Positions 49,643-59,862 of a stretch of DNA of 64,000 bases are shown here, one piece after another (positions within the stretch are counted from its first letter, which is position 1; every line of letters begins with the position of its first letter). The position numbers and the translations under genes were made by a program. The DNA comes from Mya arenaria. Its lineage: Eukaryota; Mollusca; Bivalvia; Myida; Myidae. Under the pieces are notes generated by a model, which did no database searches, was not told the DNA's origin, and worked only from the letters and a program-made list of their open reading frames with translations. The DNA lies in the NCBI RefSeq assembly GCF_026914265.1, contig NC_069138.1:29017262-29081261 (forward strand), given 5' to 3'.

Positions 49643-52600
49643 TGCGTGTGTGATAGTACAATCAAATTAAATATAGTTTTTGAGAGTAAGCAAAGCCGGA
49701 AAAAAGCAAACAATTCGTGTGCTGCCAATTCGTTTTTCCATCATTTCTACTCATTTGCTTGAATAAACAATAAGTCTATCCGAATTTTTATCAGACAAAA
49801 ATGTAAAGAAATACAAATATGCCACGTTGTATGTATCCTTGTCAGCACTGAATAAAAAACGCAGCTCGTCTTCACTGGTCGCGCTTGCCTTCCTTTCAAA
49901 TTTAAAAATTATACTGTTTGAACGGGTCAATACATTGTGATTGCATAATTCATACTGCACTGTGTCCATTTCGATTTAAAAGCGAAAATTAAATACATGT
50001 GATCGTTCCACAGGCAATTGCCGCAAAACCGATAATCGCCGAGTCATAAAGATAATCGTGGAATCCTTATACAAATGTGTTACTCTATATTCTAACATAT
50101 TTATTACTTGTCTCTGTACACACTAGTTTTATCATTACGTTTCAAATTGCAGTGTGAAATGCGCATGCATGTACCGTTTGCATAATAAGTAGGTCGCCGA
50201 AATCACTACGCCGGTGATTCGTCGGGGGCATTCATGCGAACATGGTCGTCACTATTTTTAAACAACTTACTATAAAAAACGGTAGGGTCGGCACCTTTTT
50301 CGTAGGTAGGATCGGGATACCCCAACCAAATGTAGTTTTTGCCTAACCTATAATTGGCCTCTTTAAAACAATTAATTGCACTAAAGTCTACATTACCTTA
50401 TTTTAACTTCCATCTACGACTTTTAACTTTTAATTTTTCACCAGGAAATTGCAGACCTAAATTCAACAGTTATACTAAAGGCTCCATCGGCATATCTGTC
50501 CTCACATGATATTAACATTACAGTGGAGGTCATGAGCAGCAACCCATTCAACCACGGGTAAATTTTATCTTGCTTGGTTTAAATACATTTCAAGTATTCT
50601 GTCTTTATTCTTTTTCAAACTTTATTTTTAAATCAACGTTATTTCCTGGGATTTCAGCAACAGTTTATCTCAATAGAGTCTGCTCCCTTGGCAAAACATA
50701 TATGCAGTACAAGTATCATCTTAAAAGGCAAATAAAACTGTGTTAAATGTATGTGTTATCTGCGGTAGAGTTCATTACACTTTTGATGTACGAGCACCGC
50801 ATAGATGCCGTGTACAAATTATTTCATTTAGAAAAATGTATGCCAAAGAAATTTGAAGGATTTCGTAAAATGTACAACGACTTTGAATAAAGACTTTAAC
50901 ACATGTTTTTGTCCGAATGATATATAAGTAATGTTATCAAATATATATATATATATATATATTATATATTTATATATATATTGCTATAGGAATCATTAAT
51001 TATATTTGTTTGGAAACATTGTAAATAAAGGTCCTTGACATGTTCATGTTTTCTACTTGTTGTGCTTGTAAGACTATAGAAGAATGATGTTGGTACAACC
51101 GAACCCCTTTGGCTCGAGCTAGCTTGGCTCGAATTCCTTGTTGACTCAAGCTAAATGTAAGGAACTGATTGCTTTATACTGAAGGAAAATCTTCCCGCTT
51201 TGCTCGTACTTCCTGGCCTCGAGGAGTTTTCGCCGGTCCATGTGAGTTCGAGCCAACGTGGTTTCGACTGTACTTTTATGCATTATTCTTGCTTTATTTC
51301 AGATTCAACATAGAACAAATCTGCGAGGTTAATATCACGTATTTTACCAATCTAACGTTCGGCTTGTTAAACGGCACTGTGCTCCACGATAATACGTTTC
51401 CGGTATCCGACGGCCATGGTGTAAAACAAACAATATCTATTTCCAGAGACACAAACTCGAATGTAAGTGAACAAAACTGAGGTAATCAATGCCTGTTAAT
51501 GATACTTAGTGGAAAACGATTGACACAGATCATACTGTATTTGATATAATGATACAGTAGGTCACACTATATCGAATATAATTGACATATGTTTAAAAAA
51601 GGTCACACTATGTGGGATATGATTGACATAGGTCACACTATGTGGAATATGATTGACATAGGTTTCACTATGTGGATTATGATTAACATAGGTCACACTG
51701 TGTACGATATGATTGACATAGGTCACAGTGCTTGGAATATGAATGACATTGGTCACACTGTGTGGAACATGATTGACATATGTCACACTGTGTGGAATAT
51801 AATTGACATAGGTCACACTTTGTGGAATATGATTGACATTGGTCACACTATGTGGAATATGATTGACATAGGTCACACTATGTGGAATATGATTGACATA
51901 GGTCACACTATGTGGTAAATATTTGACATAGGTCCCACTATGTGGGATATAATTGACATAGGTCACACTATGTTGGATATGATTGACATAGGTCACACTA
52001 TGTGGGATATGATTGACATGTGTTCACACTATGTGGGATATGATTGACATAGGTCACACTATGTTGGATATGATTGACATAGGTCACACTGTGTTGGATA
52101 TGATTGACATAGGTCACACTATGTGGGATATGATTGACATATGTCACACTTTGTGGAATATGATTGTCATATGTTACACTGCTTGGAATATGAATGACAT
52201 TGGTCACACTGTGTGGAACATGATTGACATATGTCACACTGTGTGGAATATAATTGACATAGGTCACACTTTGTGGAATATGATTGACATTGGTCACACT
52301 ATGTGGAATATGACTGACATAGGTCACACTGCGTGGAATATAATTGACATAGGTCACACTATGTGGGATATGATTGACATAGGTCACACTATATGGAATA
52401 TAATTGACATAGGTCACACTGCGTGGGATATGATTGTCATATGTCACACTTTGTGGAATATGATTGGCATAGGTCTCATCGTATTGGATACGATTGACAT
52501 AGGTCACACGATGTGGAATATTTTTACATATATTAAGCTATTAGTTTACACAAATAGTTACGTTGTTCGAACTGTTTACAGATAGAATAGAAAGGTCCAT

Positions 52601-53394
52601 TGACACTTGGATTACGATATTAGAGAAACAAAATAAAAGTGTGAATATAAGTATGAAAAATCCCGAGGTCCAAAAGATGCTTTATTAAAAAGAAATATAT
52701 AGGAATCAACAACAAATTTTACTCGACAACTTTATACTAATGAGGTAGATAGTTGGACGGAGCATTGCTTTTGCAAACACTATCTGAGCCATTGTCGGAC
52801 ATTTTTTAGCTTTTCGACCGGGAAATATCTGGAGAAACAATGAATTATTTTTTAAAAAAGTCACCTGAAGAAAGTTAAGCTATTGTTTTTATAACAAATG
52901 TGATGCAAGCATTTTCGAAGCAAAAATAATCAATTTTATTTAGTGAAAAATCGCCGATTTAATCGGTTTATACTAAATGTCTTATTACCTCCCTTTTTCC
53001 AGTTGAAGATAATTTATCTTTTCAGTTGAACTATATTATGAGAATAACCGTGTAAGAATAATTGTTTTTTTTTCGAAATAGTATTTAAATCGATACCTTC
53101 TTTGTTATAAAATAGAAATCATTAGTATATAAAGCAACATAGTTTTTTTAATGCCGTTAGAAAGTCACATGACATGCAAATTTCGTGATGGCATTCTGCA
53201 CGCTAAATTATATGATACGGTCTGATTTGTGGCTTTTTTGTTATAACGATAAATGCATTTATTTATCAAAGAGGAAGTTAACAAATGTAAAAAAATGTTT
53301 AGAGAAGACATTTGAATAAATATACAAAAAAGAAAGCTACATGACTAAAACATACTGGAACTTTTACTGTATTGTATGGGAGTTCATGTGTGTG

Positions 53395-53431
<37 letters not shown>

Positions 53432-53918
53432 GTGCGTGTATGTGTGCGCGTGCACATGAGCGCGTGTGTGTGTGTGTGTCTTGACAAATGTCTTTGTGGT
53501 GCATATGTTCACAAAAACAGTATCTTCAGTTTATCATGCATCGACCACAGCCGATATTCTCAAATGTTATTTTCATTTTTGTATATTTTAAGAGTAATGC
53601 TAATTGCAATACTTTTACTCGTATAACCACCGTTTAATTTATCATTGCCTTTACAGATGTTCGTTGCTGGAATTAAAGTGACCGACGACCTAGAGAGAGT
53701 GTGTGGATCAGACTTTGTGGTACTTTCTGTTCAGCAAAACTACGATCTTGAAGTTCTTGTTCATAGTCTCAGTTTTGAAAATTTTGAGGAATGGTAAAAT
53801 TGAAATTATAAGATCTAAGAACGCCGAAGCTTTCACCTTTATGTCACCGTCACGACTTTGGCTACAATTTCGCACGATAAAAAAGGTGGTGATTGCGGAT
53901 CCGGATGAATTGGAATAA
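44150..53918 (+). CDS. Unrecognised secreted or single-pass membrane glycoprotein (gene C)
   Basis: Proposed exons: 44150-44440, 45289-45324, 50445-50557, 51303-51462, 53657-53918. Donors and acceptors are GT-AG, and phases 0, 0, 2, 0 all fit. The N-terminus (MDTCLWVWSLTYLICPTTVFG) looks like a signal peptide. The ectodomain has several cysteines and N-glycosylation sequons, including NST, NIT, NIT, NLT and NGT. In the last exon the incoming frame stops at 53797, giving 246 aa. From about 53700 the next frame is open to a stop at 53918 and encodes a hydrophobic stretch (TTILKFLFIVSVLKIL) and a basic tail. One extra base near 53720-53725 would reconcile them at about 286 aa. No family is recognised. 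The introns hold a MITE, a LINE and a 30-bp satellite. Exon 2 (36 bp) is the weakest. Confidence 0.6.
44475..44819. mobile_element. MITE family 1 copy, full length
   Basis: Left end ttaaaactgcactctcacaa, right end ctgtgagagtgcagcttgaa, interior phrases in order. It lies in intron 1 of gene C. Confidence 0.8.
45430..48434 (+). mobile_element. 5'-truncated LINE with (TG)n tail
   Basis: The element lacks endonuclease and any first ORF, so it is 5'-truncated. It carries the linker, reverse transcriptase and a C-terminal zinc-knuckle region, then a 3' UTR of about 480 bp ending gacaaaataaaaagtgaa before a TG repeat. It lies in intron 2 of gene C, in the gene's sense. Its 3' end is repeated at 48978-49651. 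The left boundary is approximate. The clade (CR1/Jockey or RTE-X type) is not decided. Confidence 0.8.
45485..47934 (+). pseudogene. LINE reverse-transcriptase ORF, broken
   Basis: The frame begins with a basic, asparagine-rich stretch and the linker PWFGPQCRNKRVVYNRAKR. Reverse-transcriptase motifs follow in order: YIIPIYKQKG and NYRPITILSC, then AGFRKNHST, VDFKRCFDSIP, GLRQGENLSPLLF and the catalytic YADDTIILA at about 46788-46814. In-frame TAA stops occur at 46280-46282 and 46433-46435. A frameshift near 47550-47563 moves into the frame encoding CPLCQSDIDDSYHYILTC, a C-terminal CCHC-like knuckle. With two stops and a frameshift it cannot make active protein, but the mild damage suggests a fairly young copy. 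Confidence 0.85.
48435..48977. other. GC-richer segment between two LINE 3' ends
   Basis: About 540 bp rich in cgcggt and gccgcg phrases, unlike its AT-rich surroundings. It begins right after the TG tail of the LINE and ends where the second LINE 3' fragment begins. No gene or repeat family is recognised. Confidence 0.45.
48978..49651 (+). mobile_element. Second LINE 3' end, truncated copy
   Basis: Starts ccaggatcaaagaaaaagc, matching 47803 onward of the longer LINE, including the C-terminal coding tail and whole 3' UTR. It ends in a longer tail of TG then CGTG repeats. Differences are scattered, with small indels (for example at 49395-49425). Confidence 0.85.
49652..50444. other. Intron 2 of gene C, final part
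   Basis: Unrecognised sequence. At 50267-50345 it holds a fragment with a ggtagggtcggcacc phrase related to the element at 21292-21632. It ends with the acceptor ttttcaccag before the exon at 50445. Confidence 0.4.
50938..50985. repeat. (AT)n microsatellite
   Basis: Nearly pure AT dinucleotide with one interruption (ttatatattt), in intron 3 of gene C. Confidence 0.8.
51093..51274. mobile_element. Tc1/mariner-like MITE, short copy
   Basis: The left end tacaaccgaacccctttggc is mirrored by the right end gccaacgtggtttcgactgta. TA at both outer edges and a CAGT-type terminus fit Tc1/mariner ends. The inside contains the phrase ggctcgaattccttgttgac, the seed of the 64-bp satellite at 56.9-59.2 kb. 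It ends 28 bp before exon 4 of gene C. Confidence 0.65.
51540..52530. repeat. 30-bp satellite, about 33 units
   Basis: The unit is ggtcacactatgtggaatat followed by gattgacata. Since 30 is a multiple of 3, several long frames stay open on both strands, but they only spell out the repeat. One extra base near 52021 shifts the frame. A block of at least five units (from about 51731) recurs from about 52182, which is higher-order duplication. It lies in intron 4 of gene C. Confidence 0.92.
52560..53386. other. Intron 4 of gene C, no feature
   Basis: AT-rich unrecognised sequence between the 30-bp satellite and a GT-rich microsatellite. Confidence 0.4.
53387..53480. repeat. (GTGC)n/(GT)n microsatellite
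   Basis: Alternating GTGT and GCGT repeat about 170 bp before the last exon of gene C. Cysteine/valine and histidine/threonine frames here are by-products. A similar tract lies at 54718-54822. Confidence 0.85.
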
Positions 53919-53919
53919 A
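53914..53919 (+). promoter_or_regulatory. Polyadenylation signal overlapping the distal stop of gene C
   Basis: AATAAA includes the TAA (53916-53918) that ends the longer, shifted frame of the last exon. This supports an end of transcription soon after. Confidence 0.45.
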
Positions 53920-54154
53920 GCCATTACCAATGTTACGTTGACCAATTTCTTAATTTTAGCATTTGTTTTCAATTTTTTACTTGTCTGTGTTACATTGTTT
54001 AACGACATATTATCTTGAACGTGTTCGATAAACAGTCATTTCACATTTTTCACTCTGGAAATGGCCATTTGACTTTGAACTCTCACTTGAGCATTTCTCC
54101 TCCAATCTTTACCAAATTTAGTAGCAATGTTTTAAGACGAACACCAGGGACCCG

Positions 54155-54346
54155 CGAAAATACTTAAAGCCTCGGAAATTTTTGCTCAAACTCGCTTGGC
54201 TCGAATTCCTTGTTAGCTCGAACTAAATGTAAAGGACCGAATTCTTTTTGCTGAAGGTAAGCCTTCCCGCTTGGCTCAATTTTTTCGAGGCTCGAGGTAA
54301 ATTCGCCGGGCCCTGCGAATTCGAGCCTATGGGTTTCGGCTGTACC
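54155..54346. mobile_element. Tc1/mariner-like MITE, degraded copy
   Basis: Contains gcttggctcgaattccttgt and agctcgaactaaatgtaaag, then gaattcgagcctatgggttt and an end cggctgta. It matches the copy at 51093-51274 and the ends of the element at 56862-59278. The left terminus is eroded. Confidence 0.55.
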
Positions 54347-54717
54347 TGAGTCCAATTTATAATTTTAGAGTTAATACTGAAATACACATGCACAGTTTGT
54401 GATCTAGAAAACTATGCAGGAGATATCTTTATAAACAAAATGCATAGGAGAATGTGTTTTTAAAATAGTAATACATGAGAAATTTTGAGTAATTTTATGT
54501 TGATTATGTTATTAAATGAGTTGAACTTGAGAATGGGAAATGAATGAGTATTTTCGTGATATTGAGGCCAGGTGTGTTTTAAAGTGGATGTATTACAACC
54601 CGGCATTATTTCATATGATGTGTATTATAAATATTTGGTGAAATTCGTAAACAGTATAATCATACTGTCAGAAAACATTCTTTTGTTCGTGGTATATAGT
54701 TTTTATAAGAAGCGTGC

Positions 54718-54822
54718 GTTAGTTTGTGCGTGTGTGTGTGCGTGCGTGCGTGTTTGCGTGCGTGCATGCATACGTGCGTGCGTGCATGCGTTCGTTCGTG
54801 TGTGTGTGCGTGTGTGTGTGTT
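54718..54822. repeat. (GT)n/(GTGC)n microsatellite
   Basis: Degenerate GT, CGTG and CATG repeats downstream of gene C. Confidence 0.85.
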
Positions 54823-55034
54823 GTAATTGTTGTATCATTATATGCATATATAAACGCTTGTGATATACCTGTTTATGTTTCAAACAAATATCTATTTTAA
54901 CTTCCTTTAAACTAGTAGATATGCATGAGTTTATTAAGTGTTATTCATTTTTCATTATTATTCTACTATTCCTAACAGCAATAACGTGACAAATTTATTA
55001 AACTAATTCTAAAAATAATGACTTGATACATTAA

Positions 55035-55275
55035 TTCTACTATTGTTTACACTAATGACTTTATTTATTATTCCAATATTGCATACAATACTGAGGTGAT
55101 TTAATTATTCTACTATTGCTTACACTAATGACTTTATTTATTATTCCAATATTGCATACAATACTGAGGTGATTTAATTATTCTACTATTGCTTACACTA
55201 ATGACTTTATTTATTATTCCAAGATTGCTTACACTACTAAGTTAGTTTAATTGTTCTAATATTGCTAACACTTGT
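55035..55275. repeat. 73-bp tandem repeat, about 3.3 units
   Basis: Units start ttctactattg at 55035, 55108 and 55181. The first two are nearly identical; the third and a partial fourth are more diverged. Confidence 0.85.
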
Positions 55276-55643
55276 GACTTAATTCATTTATTTTGCTATT
55301 GATGACACATTTTTAAATCGTTCAAGTAAATGTTTTTCAAGCTAGTAACCACATTCAGATCTCTCAGCAATTTCGTTGTTGTTCTTGTCGTTGTTGTTGT
55401 TATTATTAGTATTATTGTAGCTTATGAATATTGTTGTATTCTATTGTTTCTATGGCATCATAAATAAGGCCTTATCATAAGATGAAGATTGTTTCGATAC
55501 TTAAGCATTGGTATAATCCAACGTAAGACTTGATCCTTTACTAAAATATAAAGAATGAATAATCCATTATTAAGTAATTTGACAAAAACTCAAACTGGTT
55601 GTTATCACTCATGTTTATATCGTGTTTATTTGCATAGACTCAT
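55276..55643. other. Intergenic, nothing recognised
   Basis: AT-rich with a gttgttgtt run at about 55375-55405. No coding or repeat boundary seen. Confidence 0.35.
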
Positions 55644-55990
55644 TTCAAGCTGAACTCTCACTGATTGACCGTTTTAACAACTTTTTTTGTCTATACAATG
55701 AAAGAGCCATATTCTGCGAAAATGTCTGGAAACCGGTGATATAAGACTTCTGGTAAAAGCTCATATTGTTGTCATAATAATTACGCTCGAAAAGTAACAT
55801 TGTATGGCTAAAAGCGTACTATCGCCTTATGAACAATGAAAAATCGGCATTTTTCTAAACAATTGAGATTTGTTTTATTGAAAGGTATCTTATATTATTG
55901 AGTTGAAGACATTGATGCCCAAATCAGCTGATTCTAAGTTCAAAAATGAAAAAGTCGTCAACTCGGACAATCTGTAACAGTGCAGCTTAA
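55644..55990. mobile_element. MITE family 1 copy, full length
   Basis: Left end ttcaagctgaactctcactg, right end caatctgtaacagtgcagct, interior phrases in order. The terminal repeats are more eroded than in the copies at 398 and 34391. Confidence 0.75.
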
Positions 55991-56428
55991 AAGGCCAAAG
56001 TCATCACATTGTTGCATTATGTAATTGAACCTTTTTAAGTCATACTACATAGCAAAAATGAGTGTTTTGTTTCAAAGAATTGGACGAAATTGTAACACCG
56101 TCTGGTACGGACAAACTTAGAACTATGCGGTTTTGATCACTCAAAAACTTAATGTTGTTGTTGTTGTTGATATTTCTGTATATTAAATTGCTATGACATG
56201 ATTTTTTTTCTTATTCTAGTGATTAATTTGCCAATTGTTCAGAACTTTGTTAAACAGTTTTTTTGTAACTTTTAAATGCGAAATATTGTATGATGTGTTC
56301 ATATATTTCATTCAACAGCTTAAACAGTTGTCTAACTTTTCGTAAGACTTATTGCAGATCTCATGTGTGTCCGTTTGTTTTTCAACGTAAAACACGTTTC
56401 ATAAGCTAACAATAATGAGTTCAAAACT

Positions 56429-56785
56429 TTAAAGTGGCACTTTGATTTAAAACATGTATAGCAAACAAAACTTTTGAGTGATAAACCTTTAACTATTTAC
56501 TGAATAATGCATTTATGGAAAAATTCTAATTACTGATAACAAGATTGTAACCATGTATTTAATAACTGAAAACGCACGGATATTAAATGACTGGTGGGAC
56601 CTTAAATATTCTCTCTGATTAACTTTCGTCTCATAAGGTAGAGATACCTGCTGCACTTTCTTTCAGACAAACACTGTATCCTTCATAAGAACCATCGTTT
56701 CGATATGAATTAATCCCTTTCGGTAAATTAAAACACTTGTATTAATTGTGGTACATCTTATCAGGGATTATGAGTGCATCTTTAA
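56429..56785. mobile_element. MITE family 2 copy
   Basis: Begins ttaaagtggcactttg and ends gagtgcatctttaa. It matches the copy at 34872-35224 throughout (aataatgcatttatggaaaa, then attactgataacaa). Confidence 0.7.
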
Positions 56786-56861
56786 CAGCATTCTGAACAA
56801 CTGATCCAATCCAATGTTCGACTTGGCCCTTTAGGAGACAAGGAAGATTGAATAATCCATA

Positions 56862-59278
56862 ACAGTCGAACCCCGTTGGCTCGAACTCTTTTGGCTTGAA
56901 TTCCTTGTTTGCTTGAAATCGTTTGGCTTAAATTCCTCGTTGGCTCGAATTCTTTTGGCTTGAATTCCTTGTTTGCTTGAAATCGTTTGGCTTGGATTCC
57001 TCGTTGGCTCGAACTCTTTTGGCTTGAATTCCTTGTTTGCTTGAAATCGTTTGGCTTGGATTCCTCGTTGGCTCGAACTCATTTGGCTTGAATTCCTTGT
57101 TTGCTTGAAATCGTTTGGCTTGAATTCCTCGTTGGCTCGAACTCTTTTGGCTTGAATTCCTTGTTTGCTTGAAATCGTTTGGCTTGAATTCCTCGTTGGC
57201 TCGAACTCTTTTGGCTTGAATTCCTTGTTTGCTTGAAATCGTTTGGCTTGAATTCCTCGTCGGCTCGAACTCATTTGGCTTGAATTCCTTGTTTGCTTGA
57301 AATCGTTTGGCTTGGATTCCTCGTTGGCTCGAACTCATTTGGCTTGAATTCCTTGTTTGCTTGAAATCGTTTGGCTTGGATTCCTCGTTGGCTCGAACTC
57401 TTTTGGCTTGAATTCCTTGTTTGCTTGAAATCGTTTGGCTTGAATTCCTCGTCGGCTCGAACACATTTGGCTTGAATTCCTTGTTTGCTTGAAATCGTTT
57501 GGCTTGGATTCCTCGTTGGCTCGAACTCATTTGGCTTGAATTCCTTGTTTGCTTGAAATCGTTTGGCTTGGATTCCTCGTTGGCTCGAACTCTTTTGGCT
57601 TGAATTCCTTGTTTGCTTGAAATCGTTTGGCTTGGATTCCTCGTTGGCTCGAACTCATTTGGCTTGAATTCCTTGTTTGCTTGAAATCGTTTGGCTTGGA
57701 TTCCTCGTTGGCTCGAACTCTTTTGGCTTGAATTCCTTGTTTGCTTGAAATCGTTTGGCTTGGATTCCTCGTTGGCTCGAACTCATTTGGCTTGAATTCC
57801 TTGTTTGCTTGAAATCGTTTGGCTTGGATTCCTCGTTGGCTCGAACTCTTTTGGCTTGAATTCCTTGTTTGCTTGAAATCGTTTGGCTTGAATTCCTCGT
57901 TGGCTCGAACTCATTTGGCTTGAATTCCTTGTTTGCTTGAAATCGTTTGGCTTGGATTCCTCGTTGGCTCGAACTCATTTGGCTTGAATTCCTTGTTTGC
58001 TTGAAATCGTTTGGCTTGGATTCCTCGTTGGCTCGAACTCTTTTGGCTTGAATTCCTTGTTTGCTTGAAATCGTTTGGCTTGGATTCCTCGTTGGCTCGA
58101 ACTCATTTGGCTTGAATTCCTTGTTTGCTTGAAATCGTTTGGCTTGGATTCCTCGTTGGCTCGAACTCTTTTGGCTTGAATTCCTTGTTTGCTTGAAATC
58201 GTTTGGCTTGGATTCCTCGTTGGCTCGAATTCTTTTGGCTTGAATTCCTTGTTTGCTTGAAATCGTTTGGCTTGGATTCCTCGTTGGCTCGAATTCTTTT
58301 GGCTTGAATTCCTTGTTTGCTTGAAATCGTTTGGCTTGGATTCCTCGTTGGCTCGAACTCATTTGGCTTGAATTCCTTGTTTGCTTGAAATCGTTTGGCT
58401 TGGATTCCTCGTTGGCTCGAACTCTTTTGGCTTGAATTCCTTGTTTGCTTGAAATCGTTTGGCTTGAATTCCTCGTCGGCTCGAACTCATTTGGCTTGAA
58501 TTCCTTGTTTGCTTGAAATCGTTTGGCTTGGATTCCTCGTTGGCTCGAACTCATTTGGCTTGAATTCCTTGTTTGCTTGAAATCGTTTGGCTTGGATTCC
58601 TCGTTGGCTCGAACTCTTTTGGCTTGAATTCCTTGTTTGCTTGAAATCGTTTGGCTTGAATTCCTCGTTGGCTCGAACTCATTTGGCTTGAATTCCTTGT
58701 TTGCTTGAAATCGTTTGGCTTGGATTCCTCGTTGGCTCGAACTCATTTGGCTTGAATTCCTTGTTTGCTTGAAATCGTTTGGCTTGGATTCCTCGTTGGC
58801 TCGAACTCTTTTGGCTTGAATTCCTTGTTTGCTTGAAATCGTTTGGCTTGGATTCCTCGTTGGCTCGAACTCATTTGGCTTGAATTCCTTGTTTGCTTGA
58901 AATCGTTTGGCTTGAATTCCTCGTTGGCTCGAACTCATTTGGCTTGAATTCCTTGTTTGCTTGAAATCGTTTGGCTTGAATTCCTCGTTGGCTCGAACTC
59001 TTTTGGCTTGAATTCCTTGTTTGCTTGAAATCGTTTGGCTTGAATTCCTCGTTGGCTCGAACTCATTTGGTTTGAATTCCTTGTTTGCTTGAAATCGTTT
59101 GGCTTGGATTCCTCGTTGGCTCGAATTCTTTTGGCTTGAATTCCTCGTTGGCTCGAGCTTTATGTAACTGACCCGTTTCTTTTAACTGAAGGTAAGCATT
59201 TCTGCTTGGCTCGAATTTTCCTAGGCTCGAGGTAATTTTGTCGGACCATGGGAGTTAGAGCCAACGGGGTTCGACGGT
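56862..59278. mobile_element. Tc1/mariner-like MITE swollen by an internal satellite
   Basis: The left end acagtcgaaccccgttggct and the complement of the right end (accgtcgaaccccgttggct) match except at one base. The right inner part (tatgtaactgacc, ctgaaggtaagc, ctcgaggtaa) matches the short copies at 51093 and 54155. In this copy the left subterminal phrase is expanded into about 36 units of 64 bp, so a MITE of roughly 180-190 bp has become 2.4 kb. Confidence 0.75.
56880..59165. repeat. 64-bp satellite, about 36 units
   Basis: Each unit consists of two related 32-bp halves, ggcttgaattccttgtttgc... and ggcttggattcctcgttggc..., each built from a 17-mer and a 15-mer. Units differ at a few sites (tcatttgg/tcttttgg, ggattcc/gaattcc, cgttgg/cgtcgg). 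Since 64 is not a multiple of 3, the antisense frame spells a 64-residue repeat over three units. It is not a real protein. Confidence 0.92.
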
Positions 59279-59862
59279 ATTAAGTACATTGAGGAACACC
59301 AAAACACTGGTTTCATTCACTCATGTTTTTATCATGTTTATTCGCACGTATTCGTTTCAGTGCCCTAATCATCACTTCGTTGCAATTTGTCATTTAGCCA
59401 TTTCAATGCATTCGGAACACCTCGGTTCTTTTCCATCGAAAAAACCTGATGTATGCCAGTACATCAGAAAAGGTTGTTCGTAAAATTTAATGTTATTACT
59501 TAAATGTAGTGTGGTGACATGTATTTTGTATTGCTTTGTTTAAATTTATTGCCAGTGAAGTGTATTATTGCATAAATAATTTAGATTCCCAAGAGTAAAG
59601 TCGTAAAGAATATTTTCTCAATTCATATTTCAATGCGTTCAATTTGCAGCGAAATTAAATGGAAAGTTTTCAGACATTGTAAACCGTCCATATACATCCG
59701 CGGTATTTTTCGATGGAAAATGGCCGAGGCGTTCCGAATGATTAAAATGTTTTTGAGCAAAATTGTGTGTATTCTTTTAATAAATAGAAATGTTACGGAC
59801 ACACTGAGTATGCTGCAGTATTGATCACTTGCAGCTTACTATAAGGAGAATATAATGATAAT
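59279..59862. other. Short spacer with one MITE end
   Basis: 59675-59736 contains a single end (gatggaaaatggccgaggcg) of the family seen at 28431-28559, after a shared phrase ttgtaaaccgtc(c/t)atatacatccg. No gene is supported. Confidence 0.5.

Noticed and set aside
51562..52585. Open frames of 109-190 codons on both strands rich in HTMW/IDIGHT or TYVNHIPHSV repeats
   Set aside because: By-product of a 30-bp satellite whose unit length is a multiple of three, leaving frames open on both strands.
53299..53487. Histidine/threonine-rich or cysteine/valine-rich small proteins
   Set aside because: Frames through GT/GC microsatellites; the same happens at 49600-49650 and 54718-54822.
56831..58938. 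Long antisense open frames of 147-427 codons with a repeated 64-residue pattern
   Set aside because: They are read through the 64-bp satellite; the pattern repeats every three DNA units in whatever frame is open. No splice signals, start context or non-repeat sequence.
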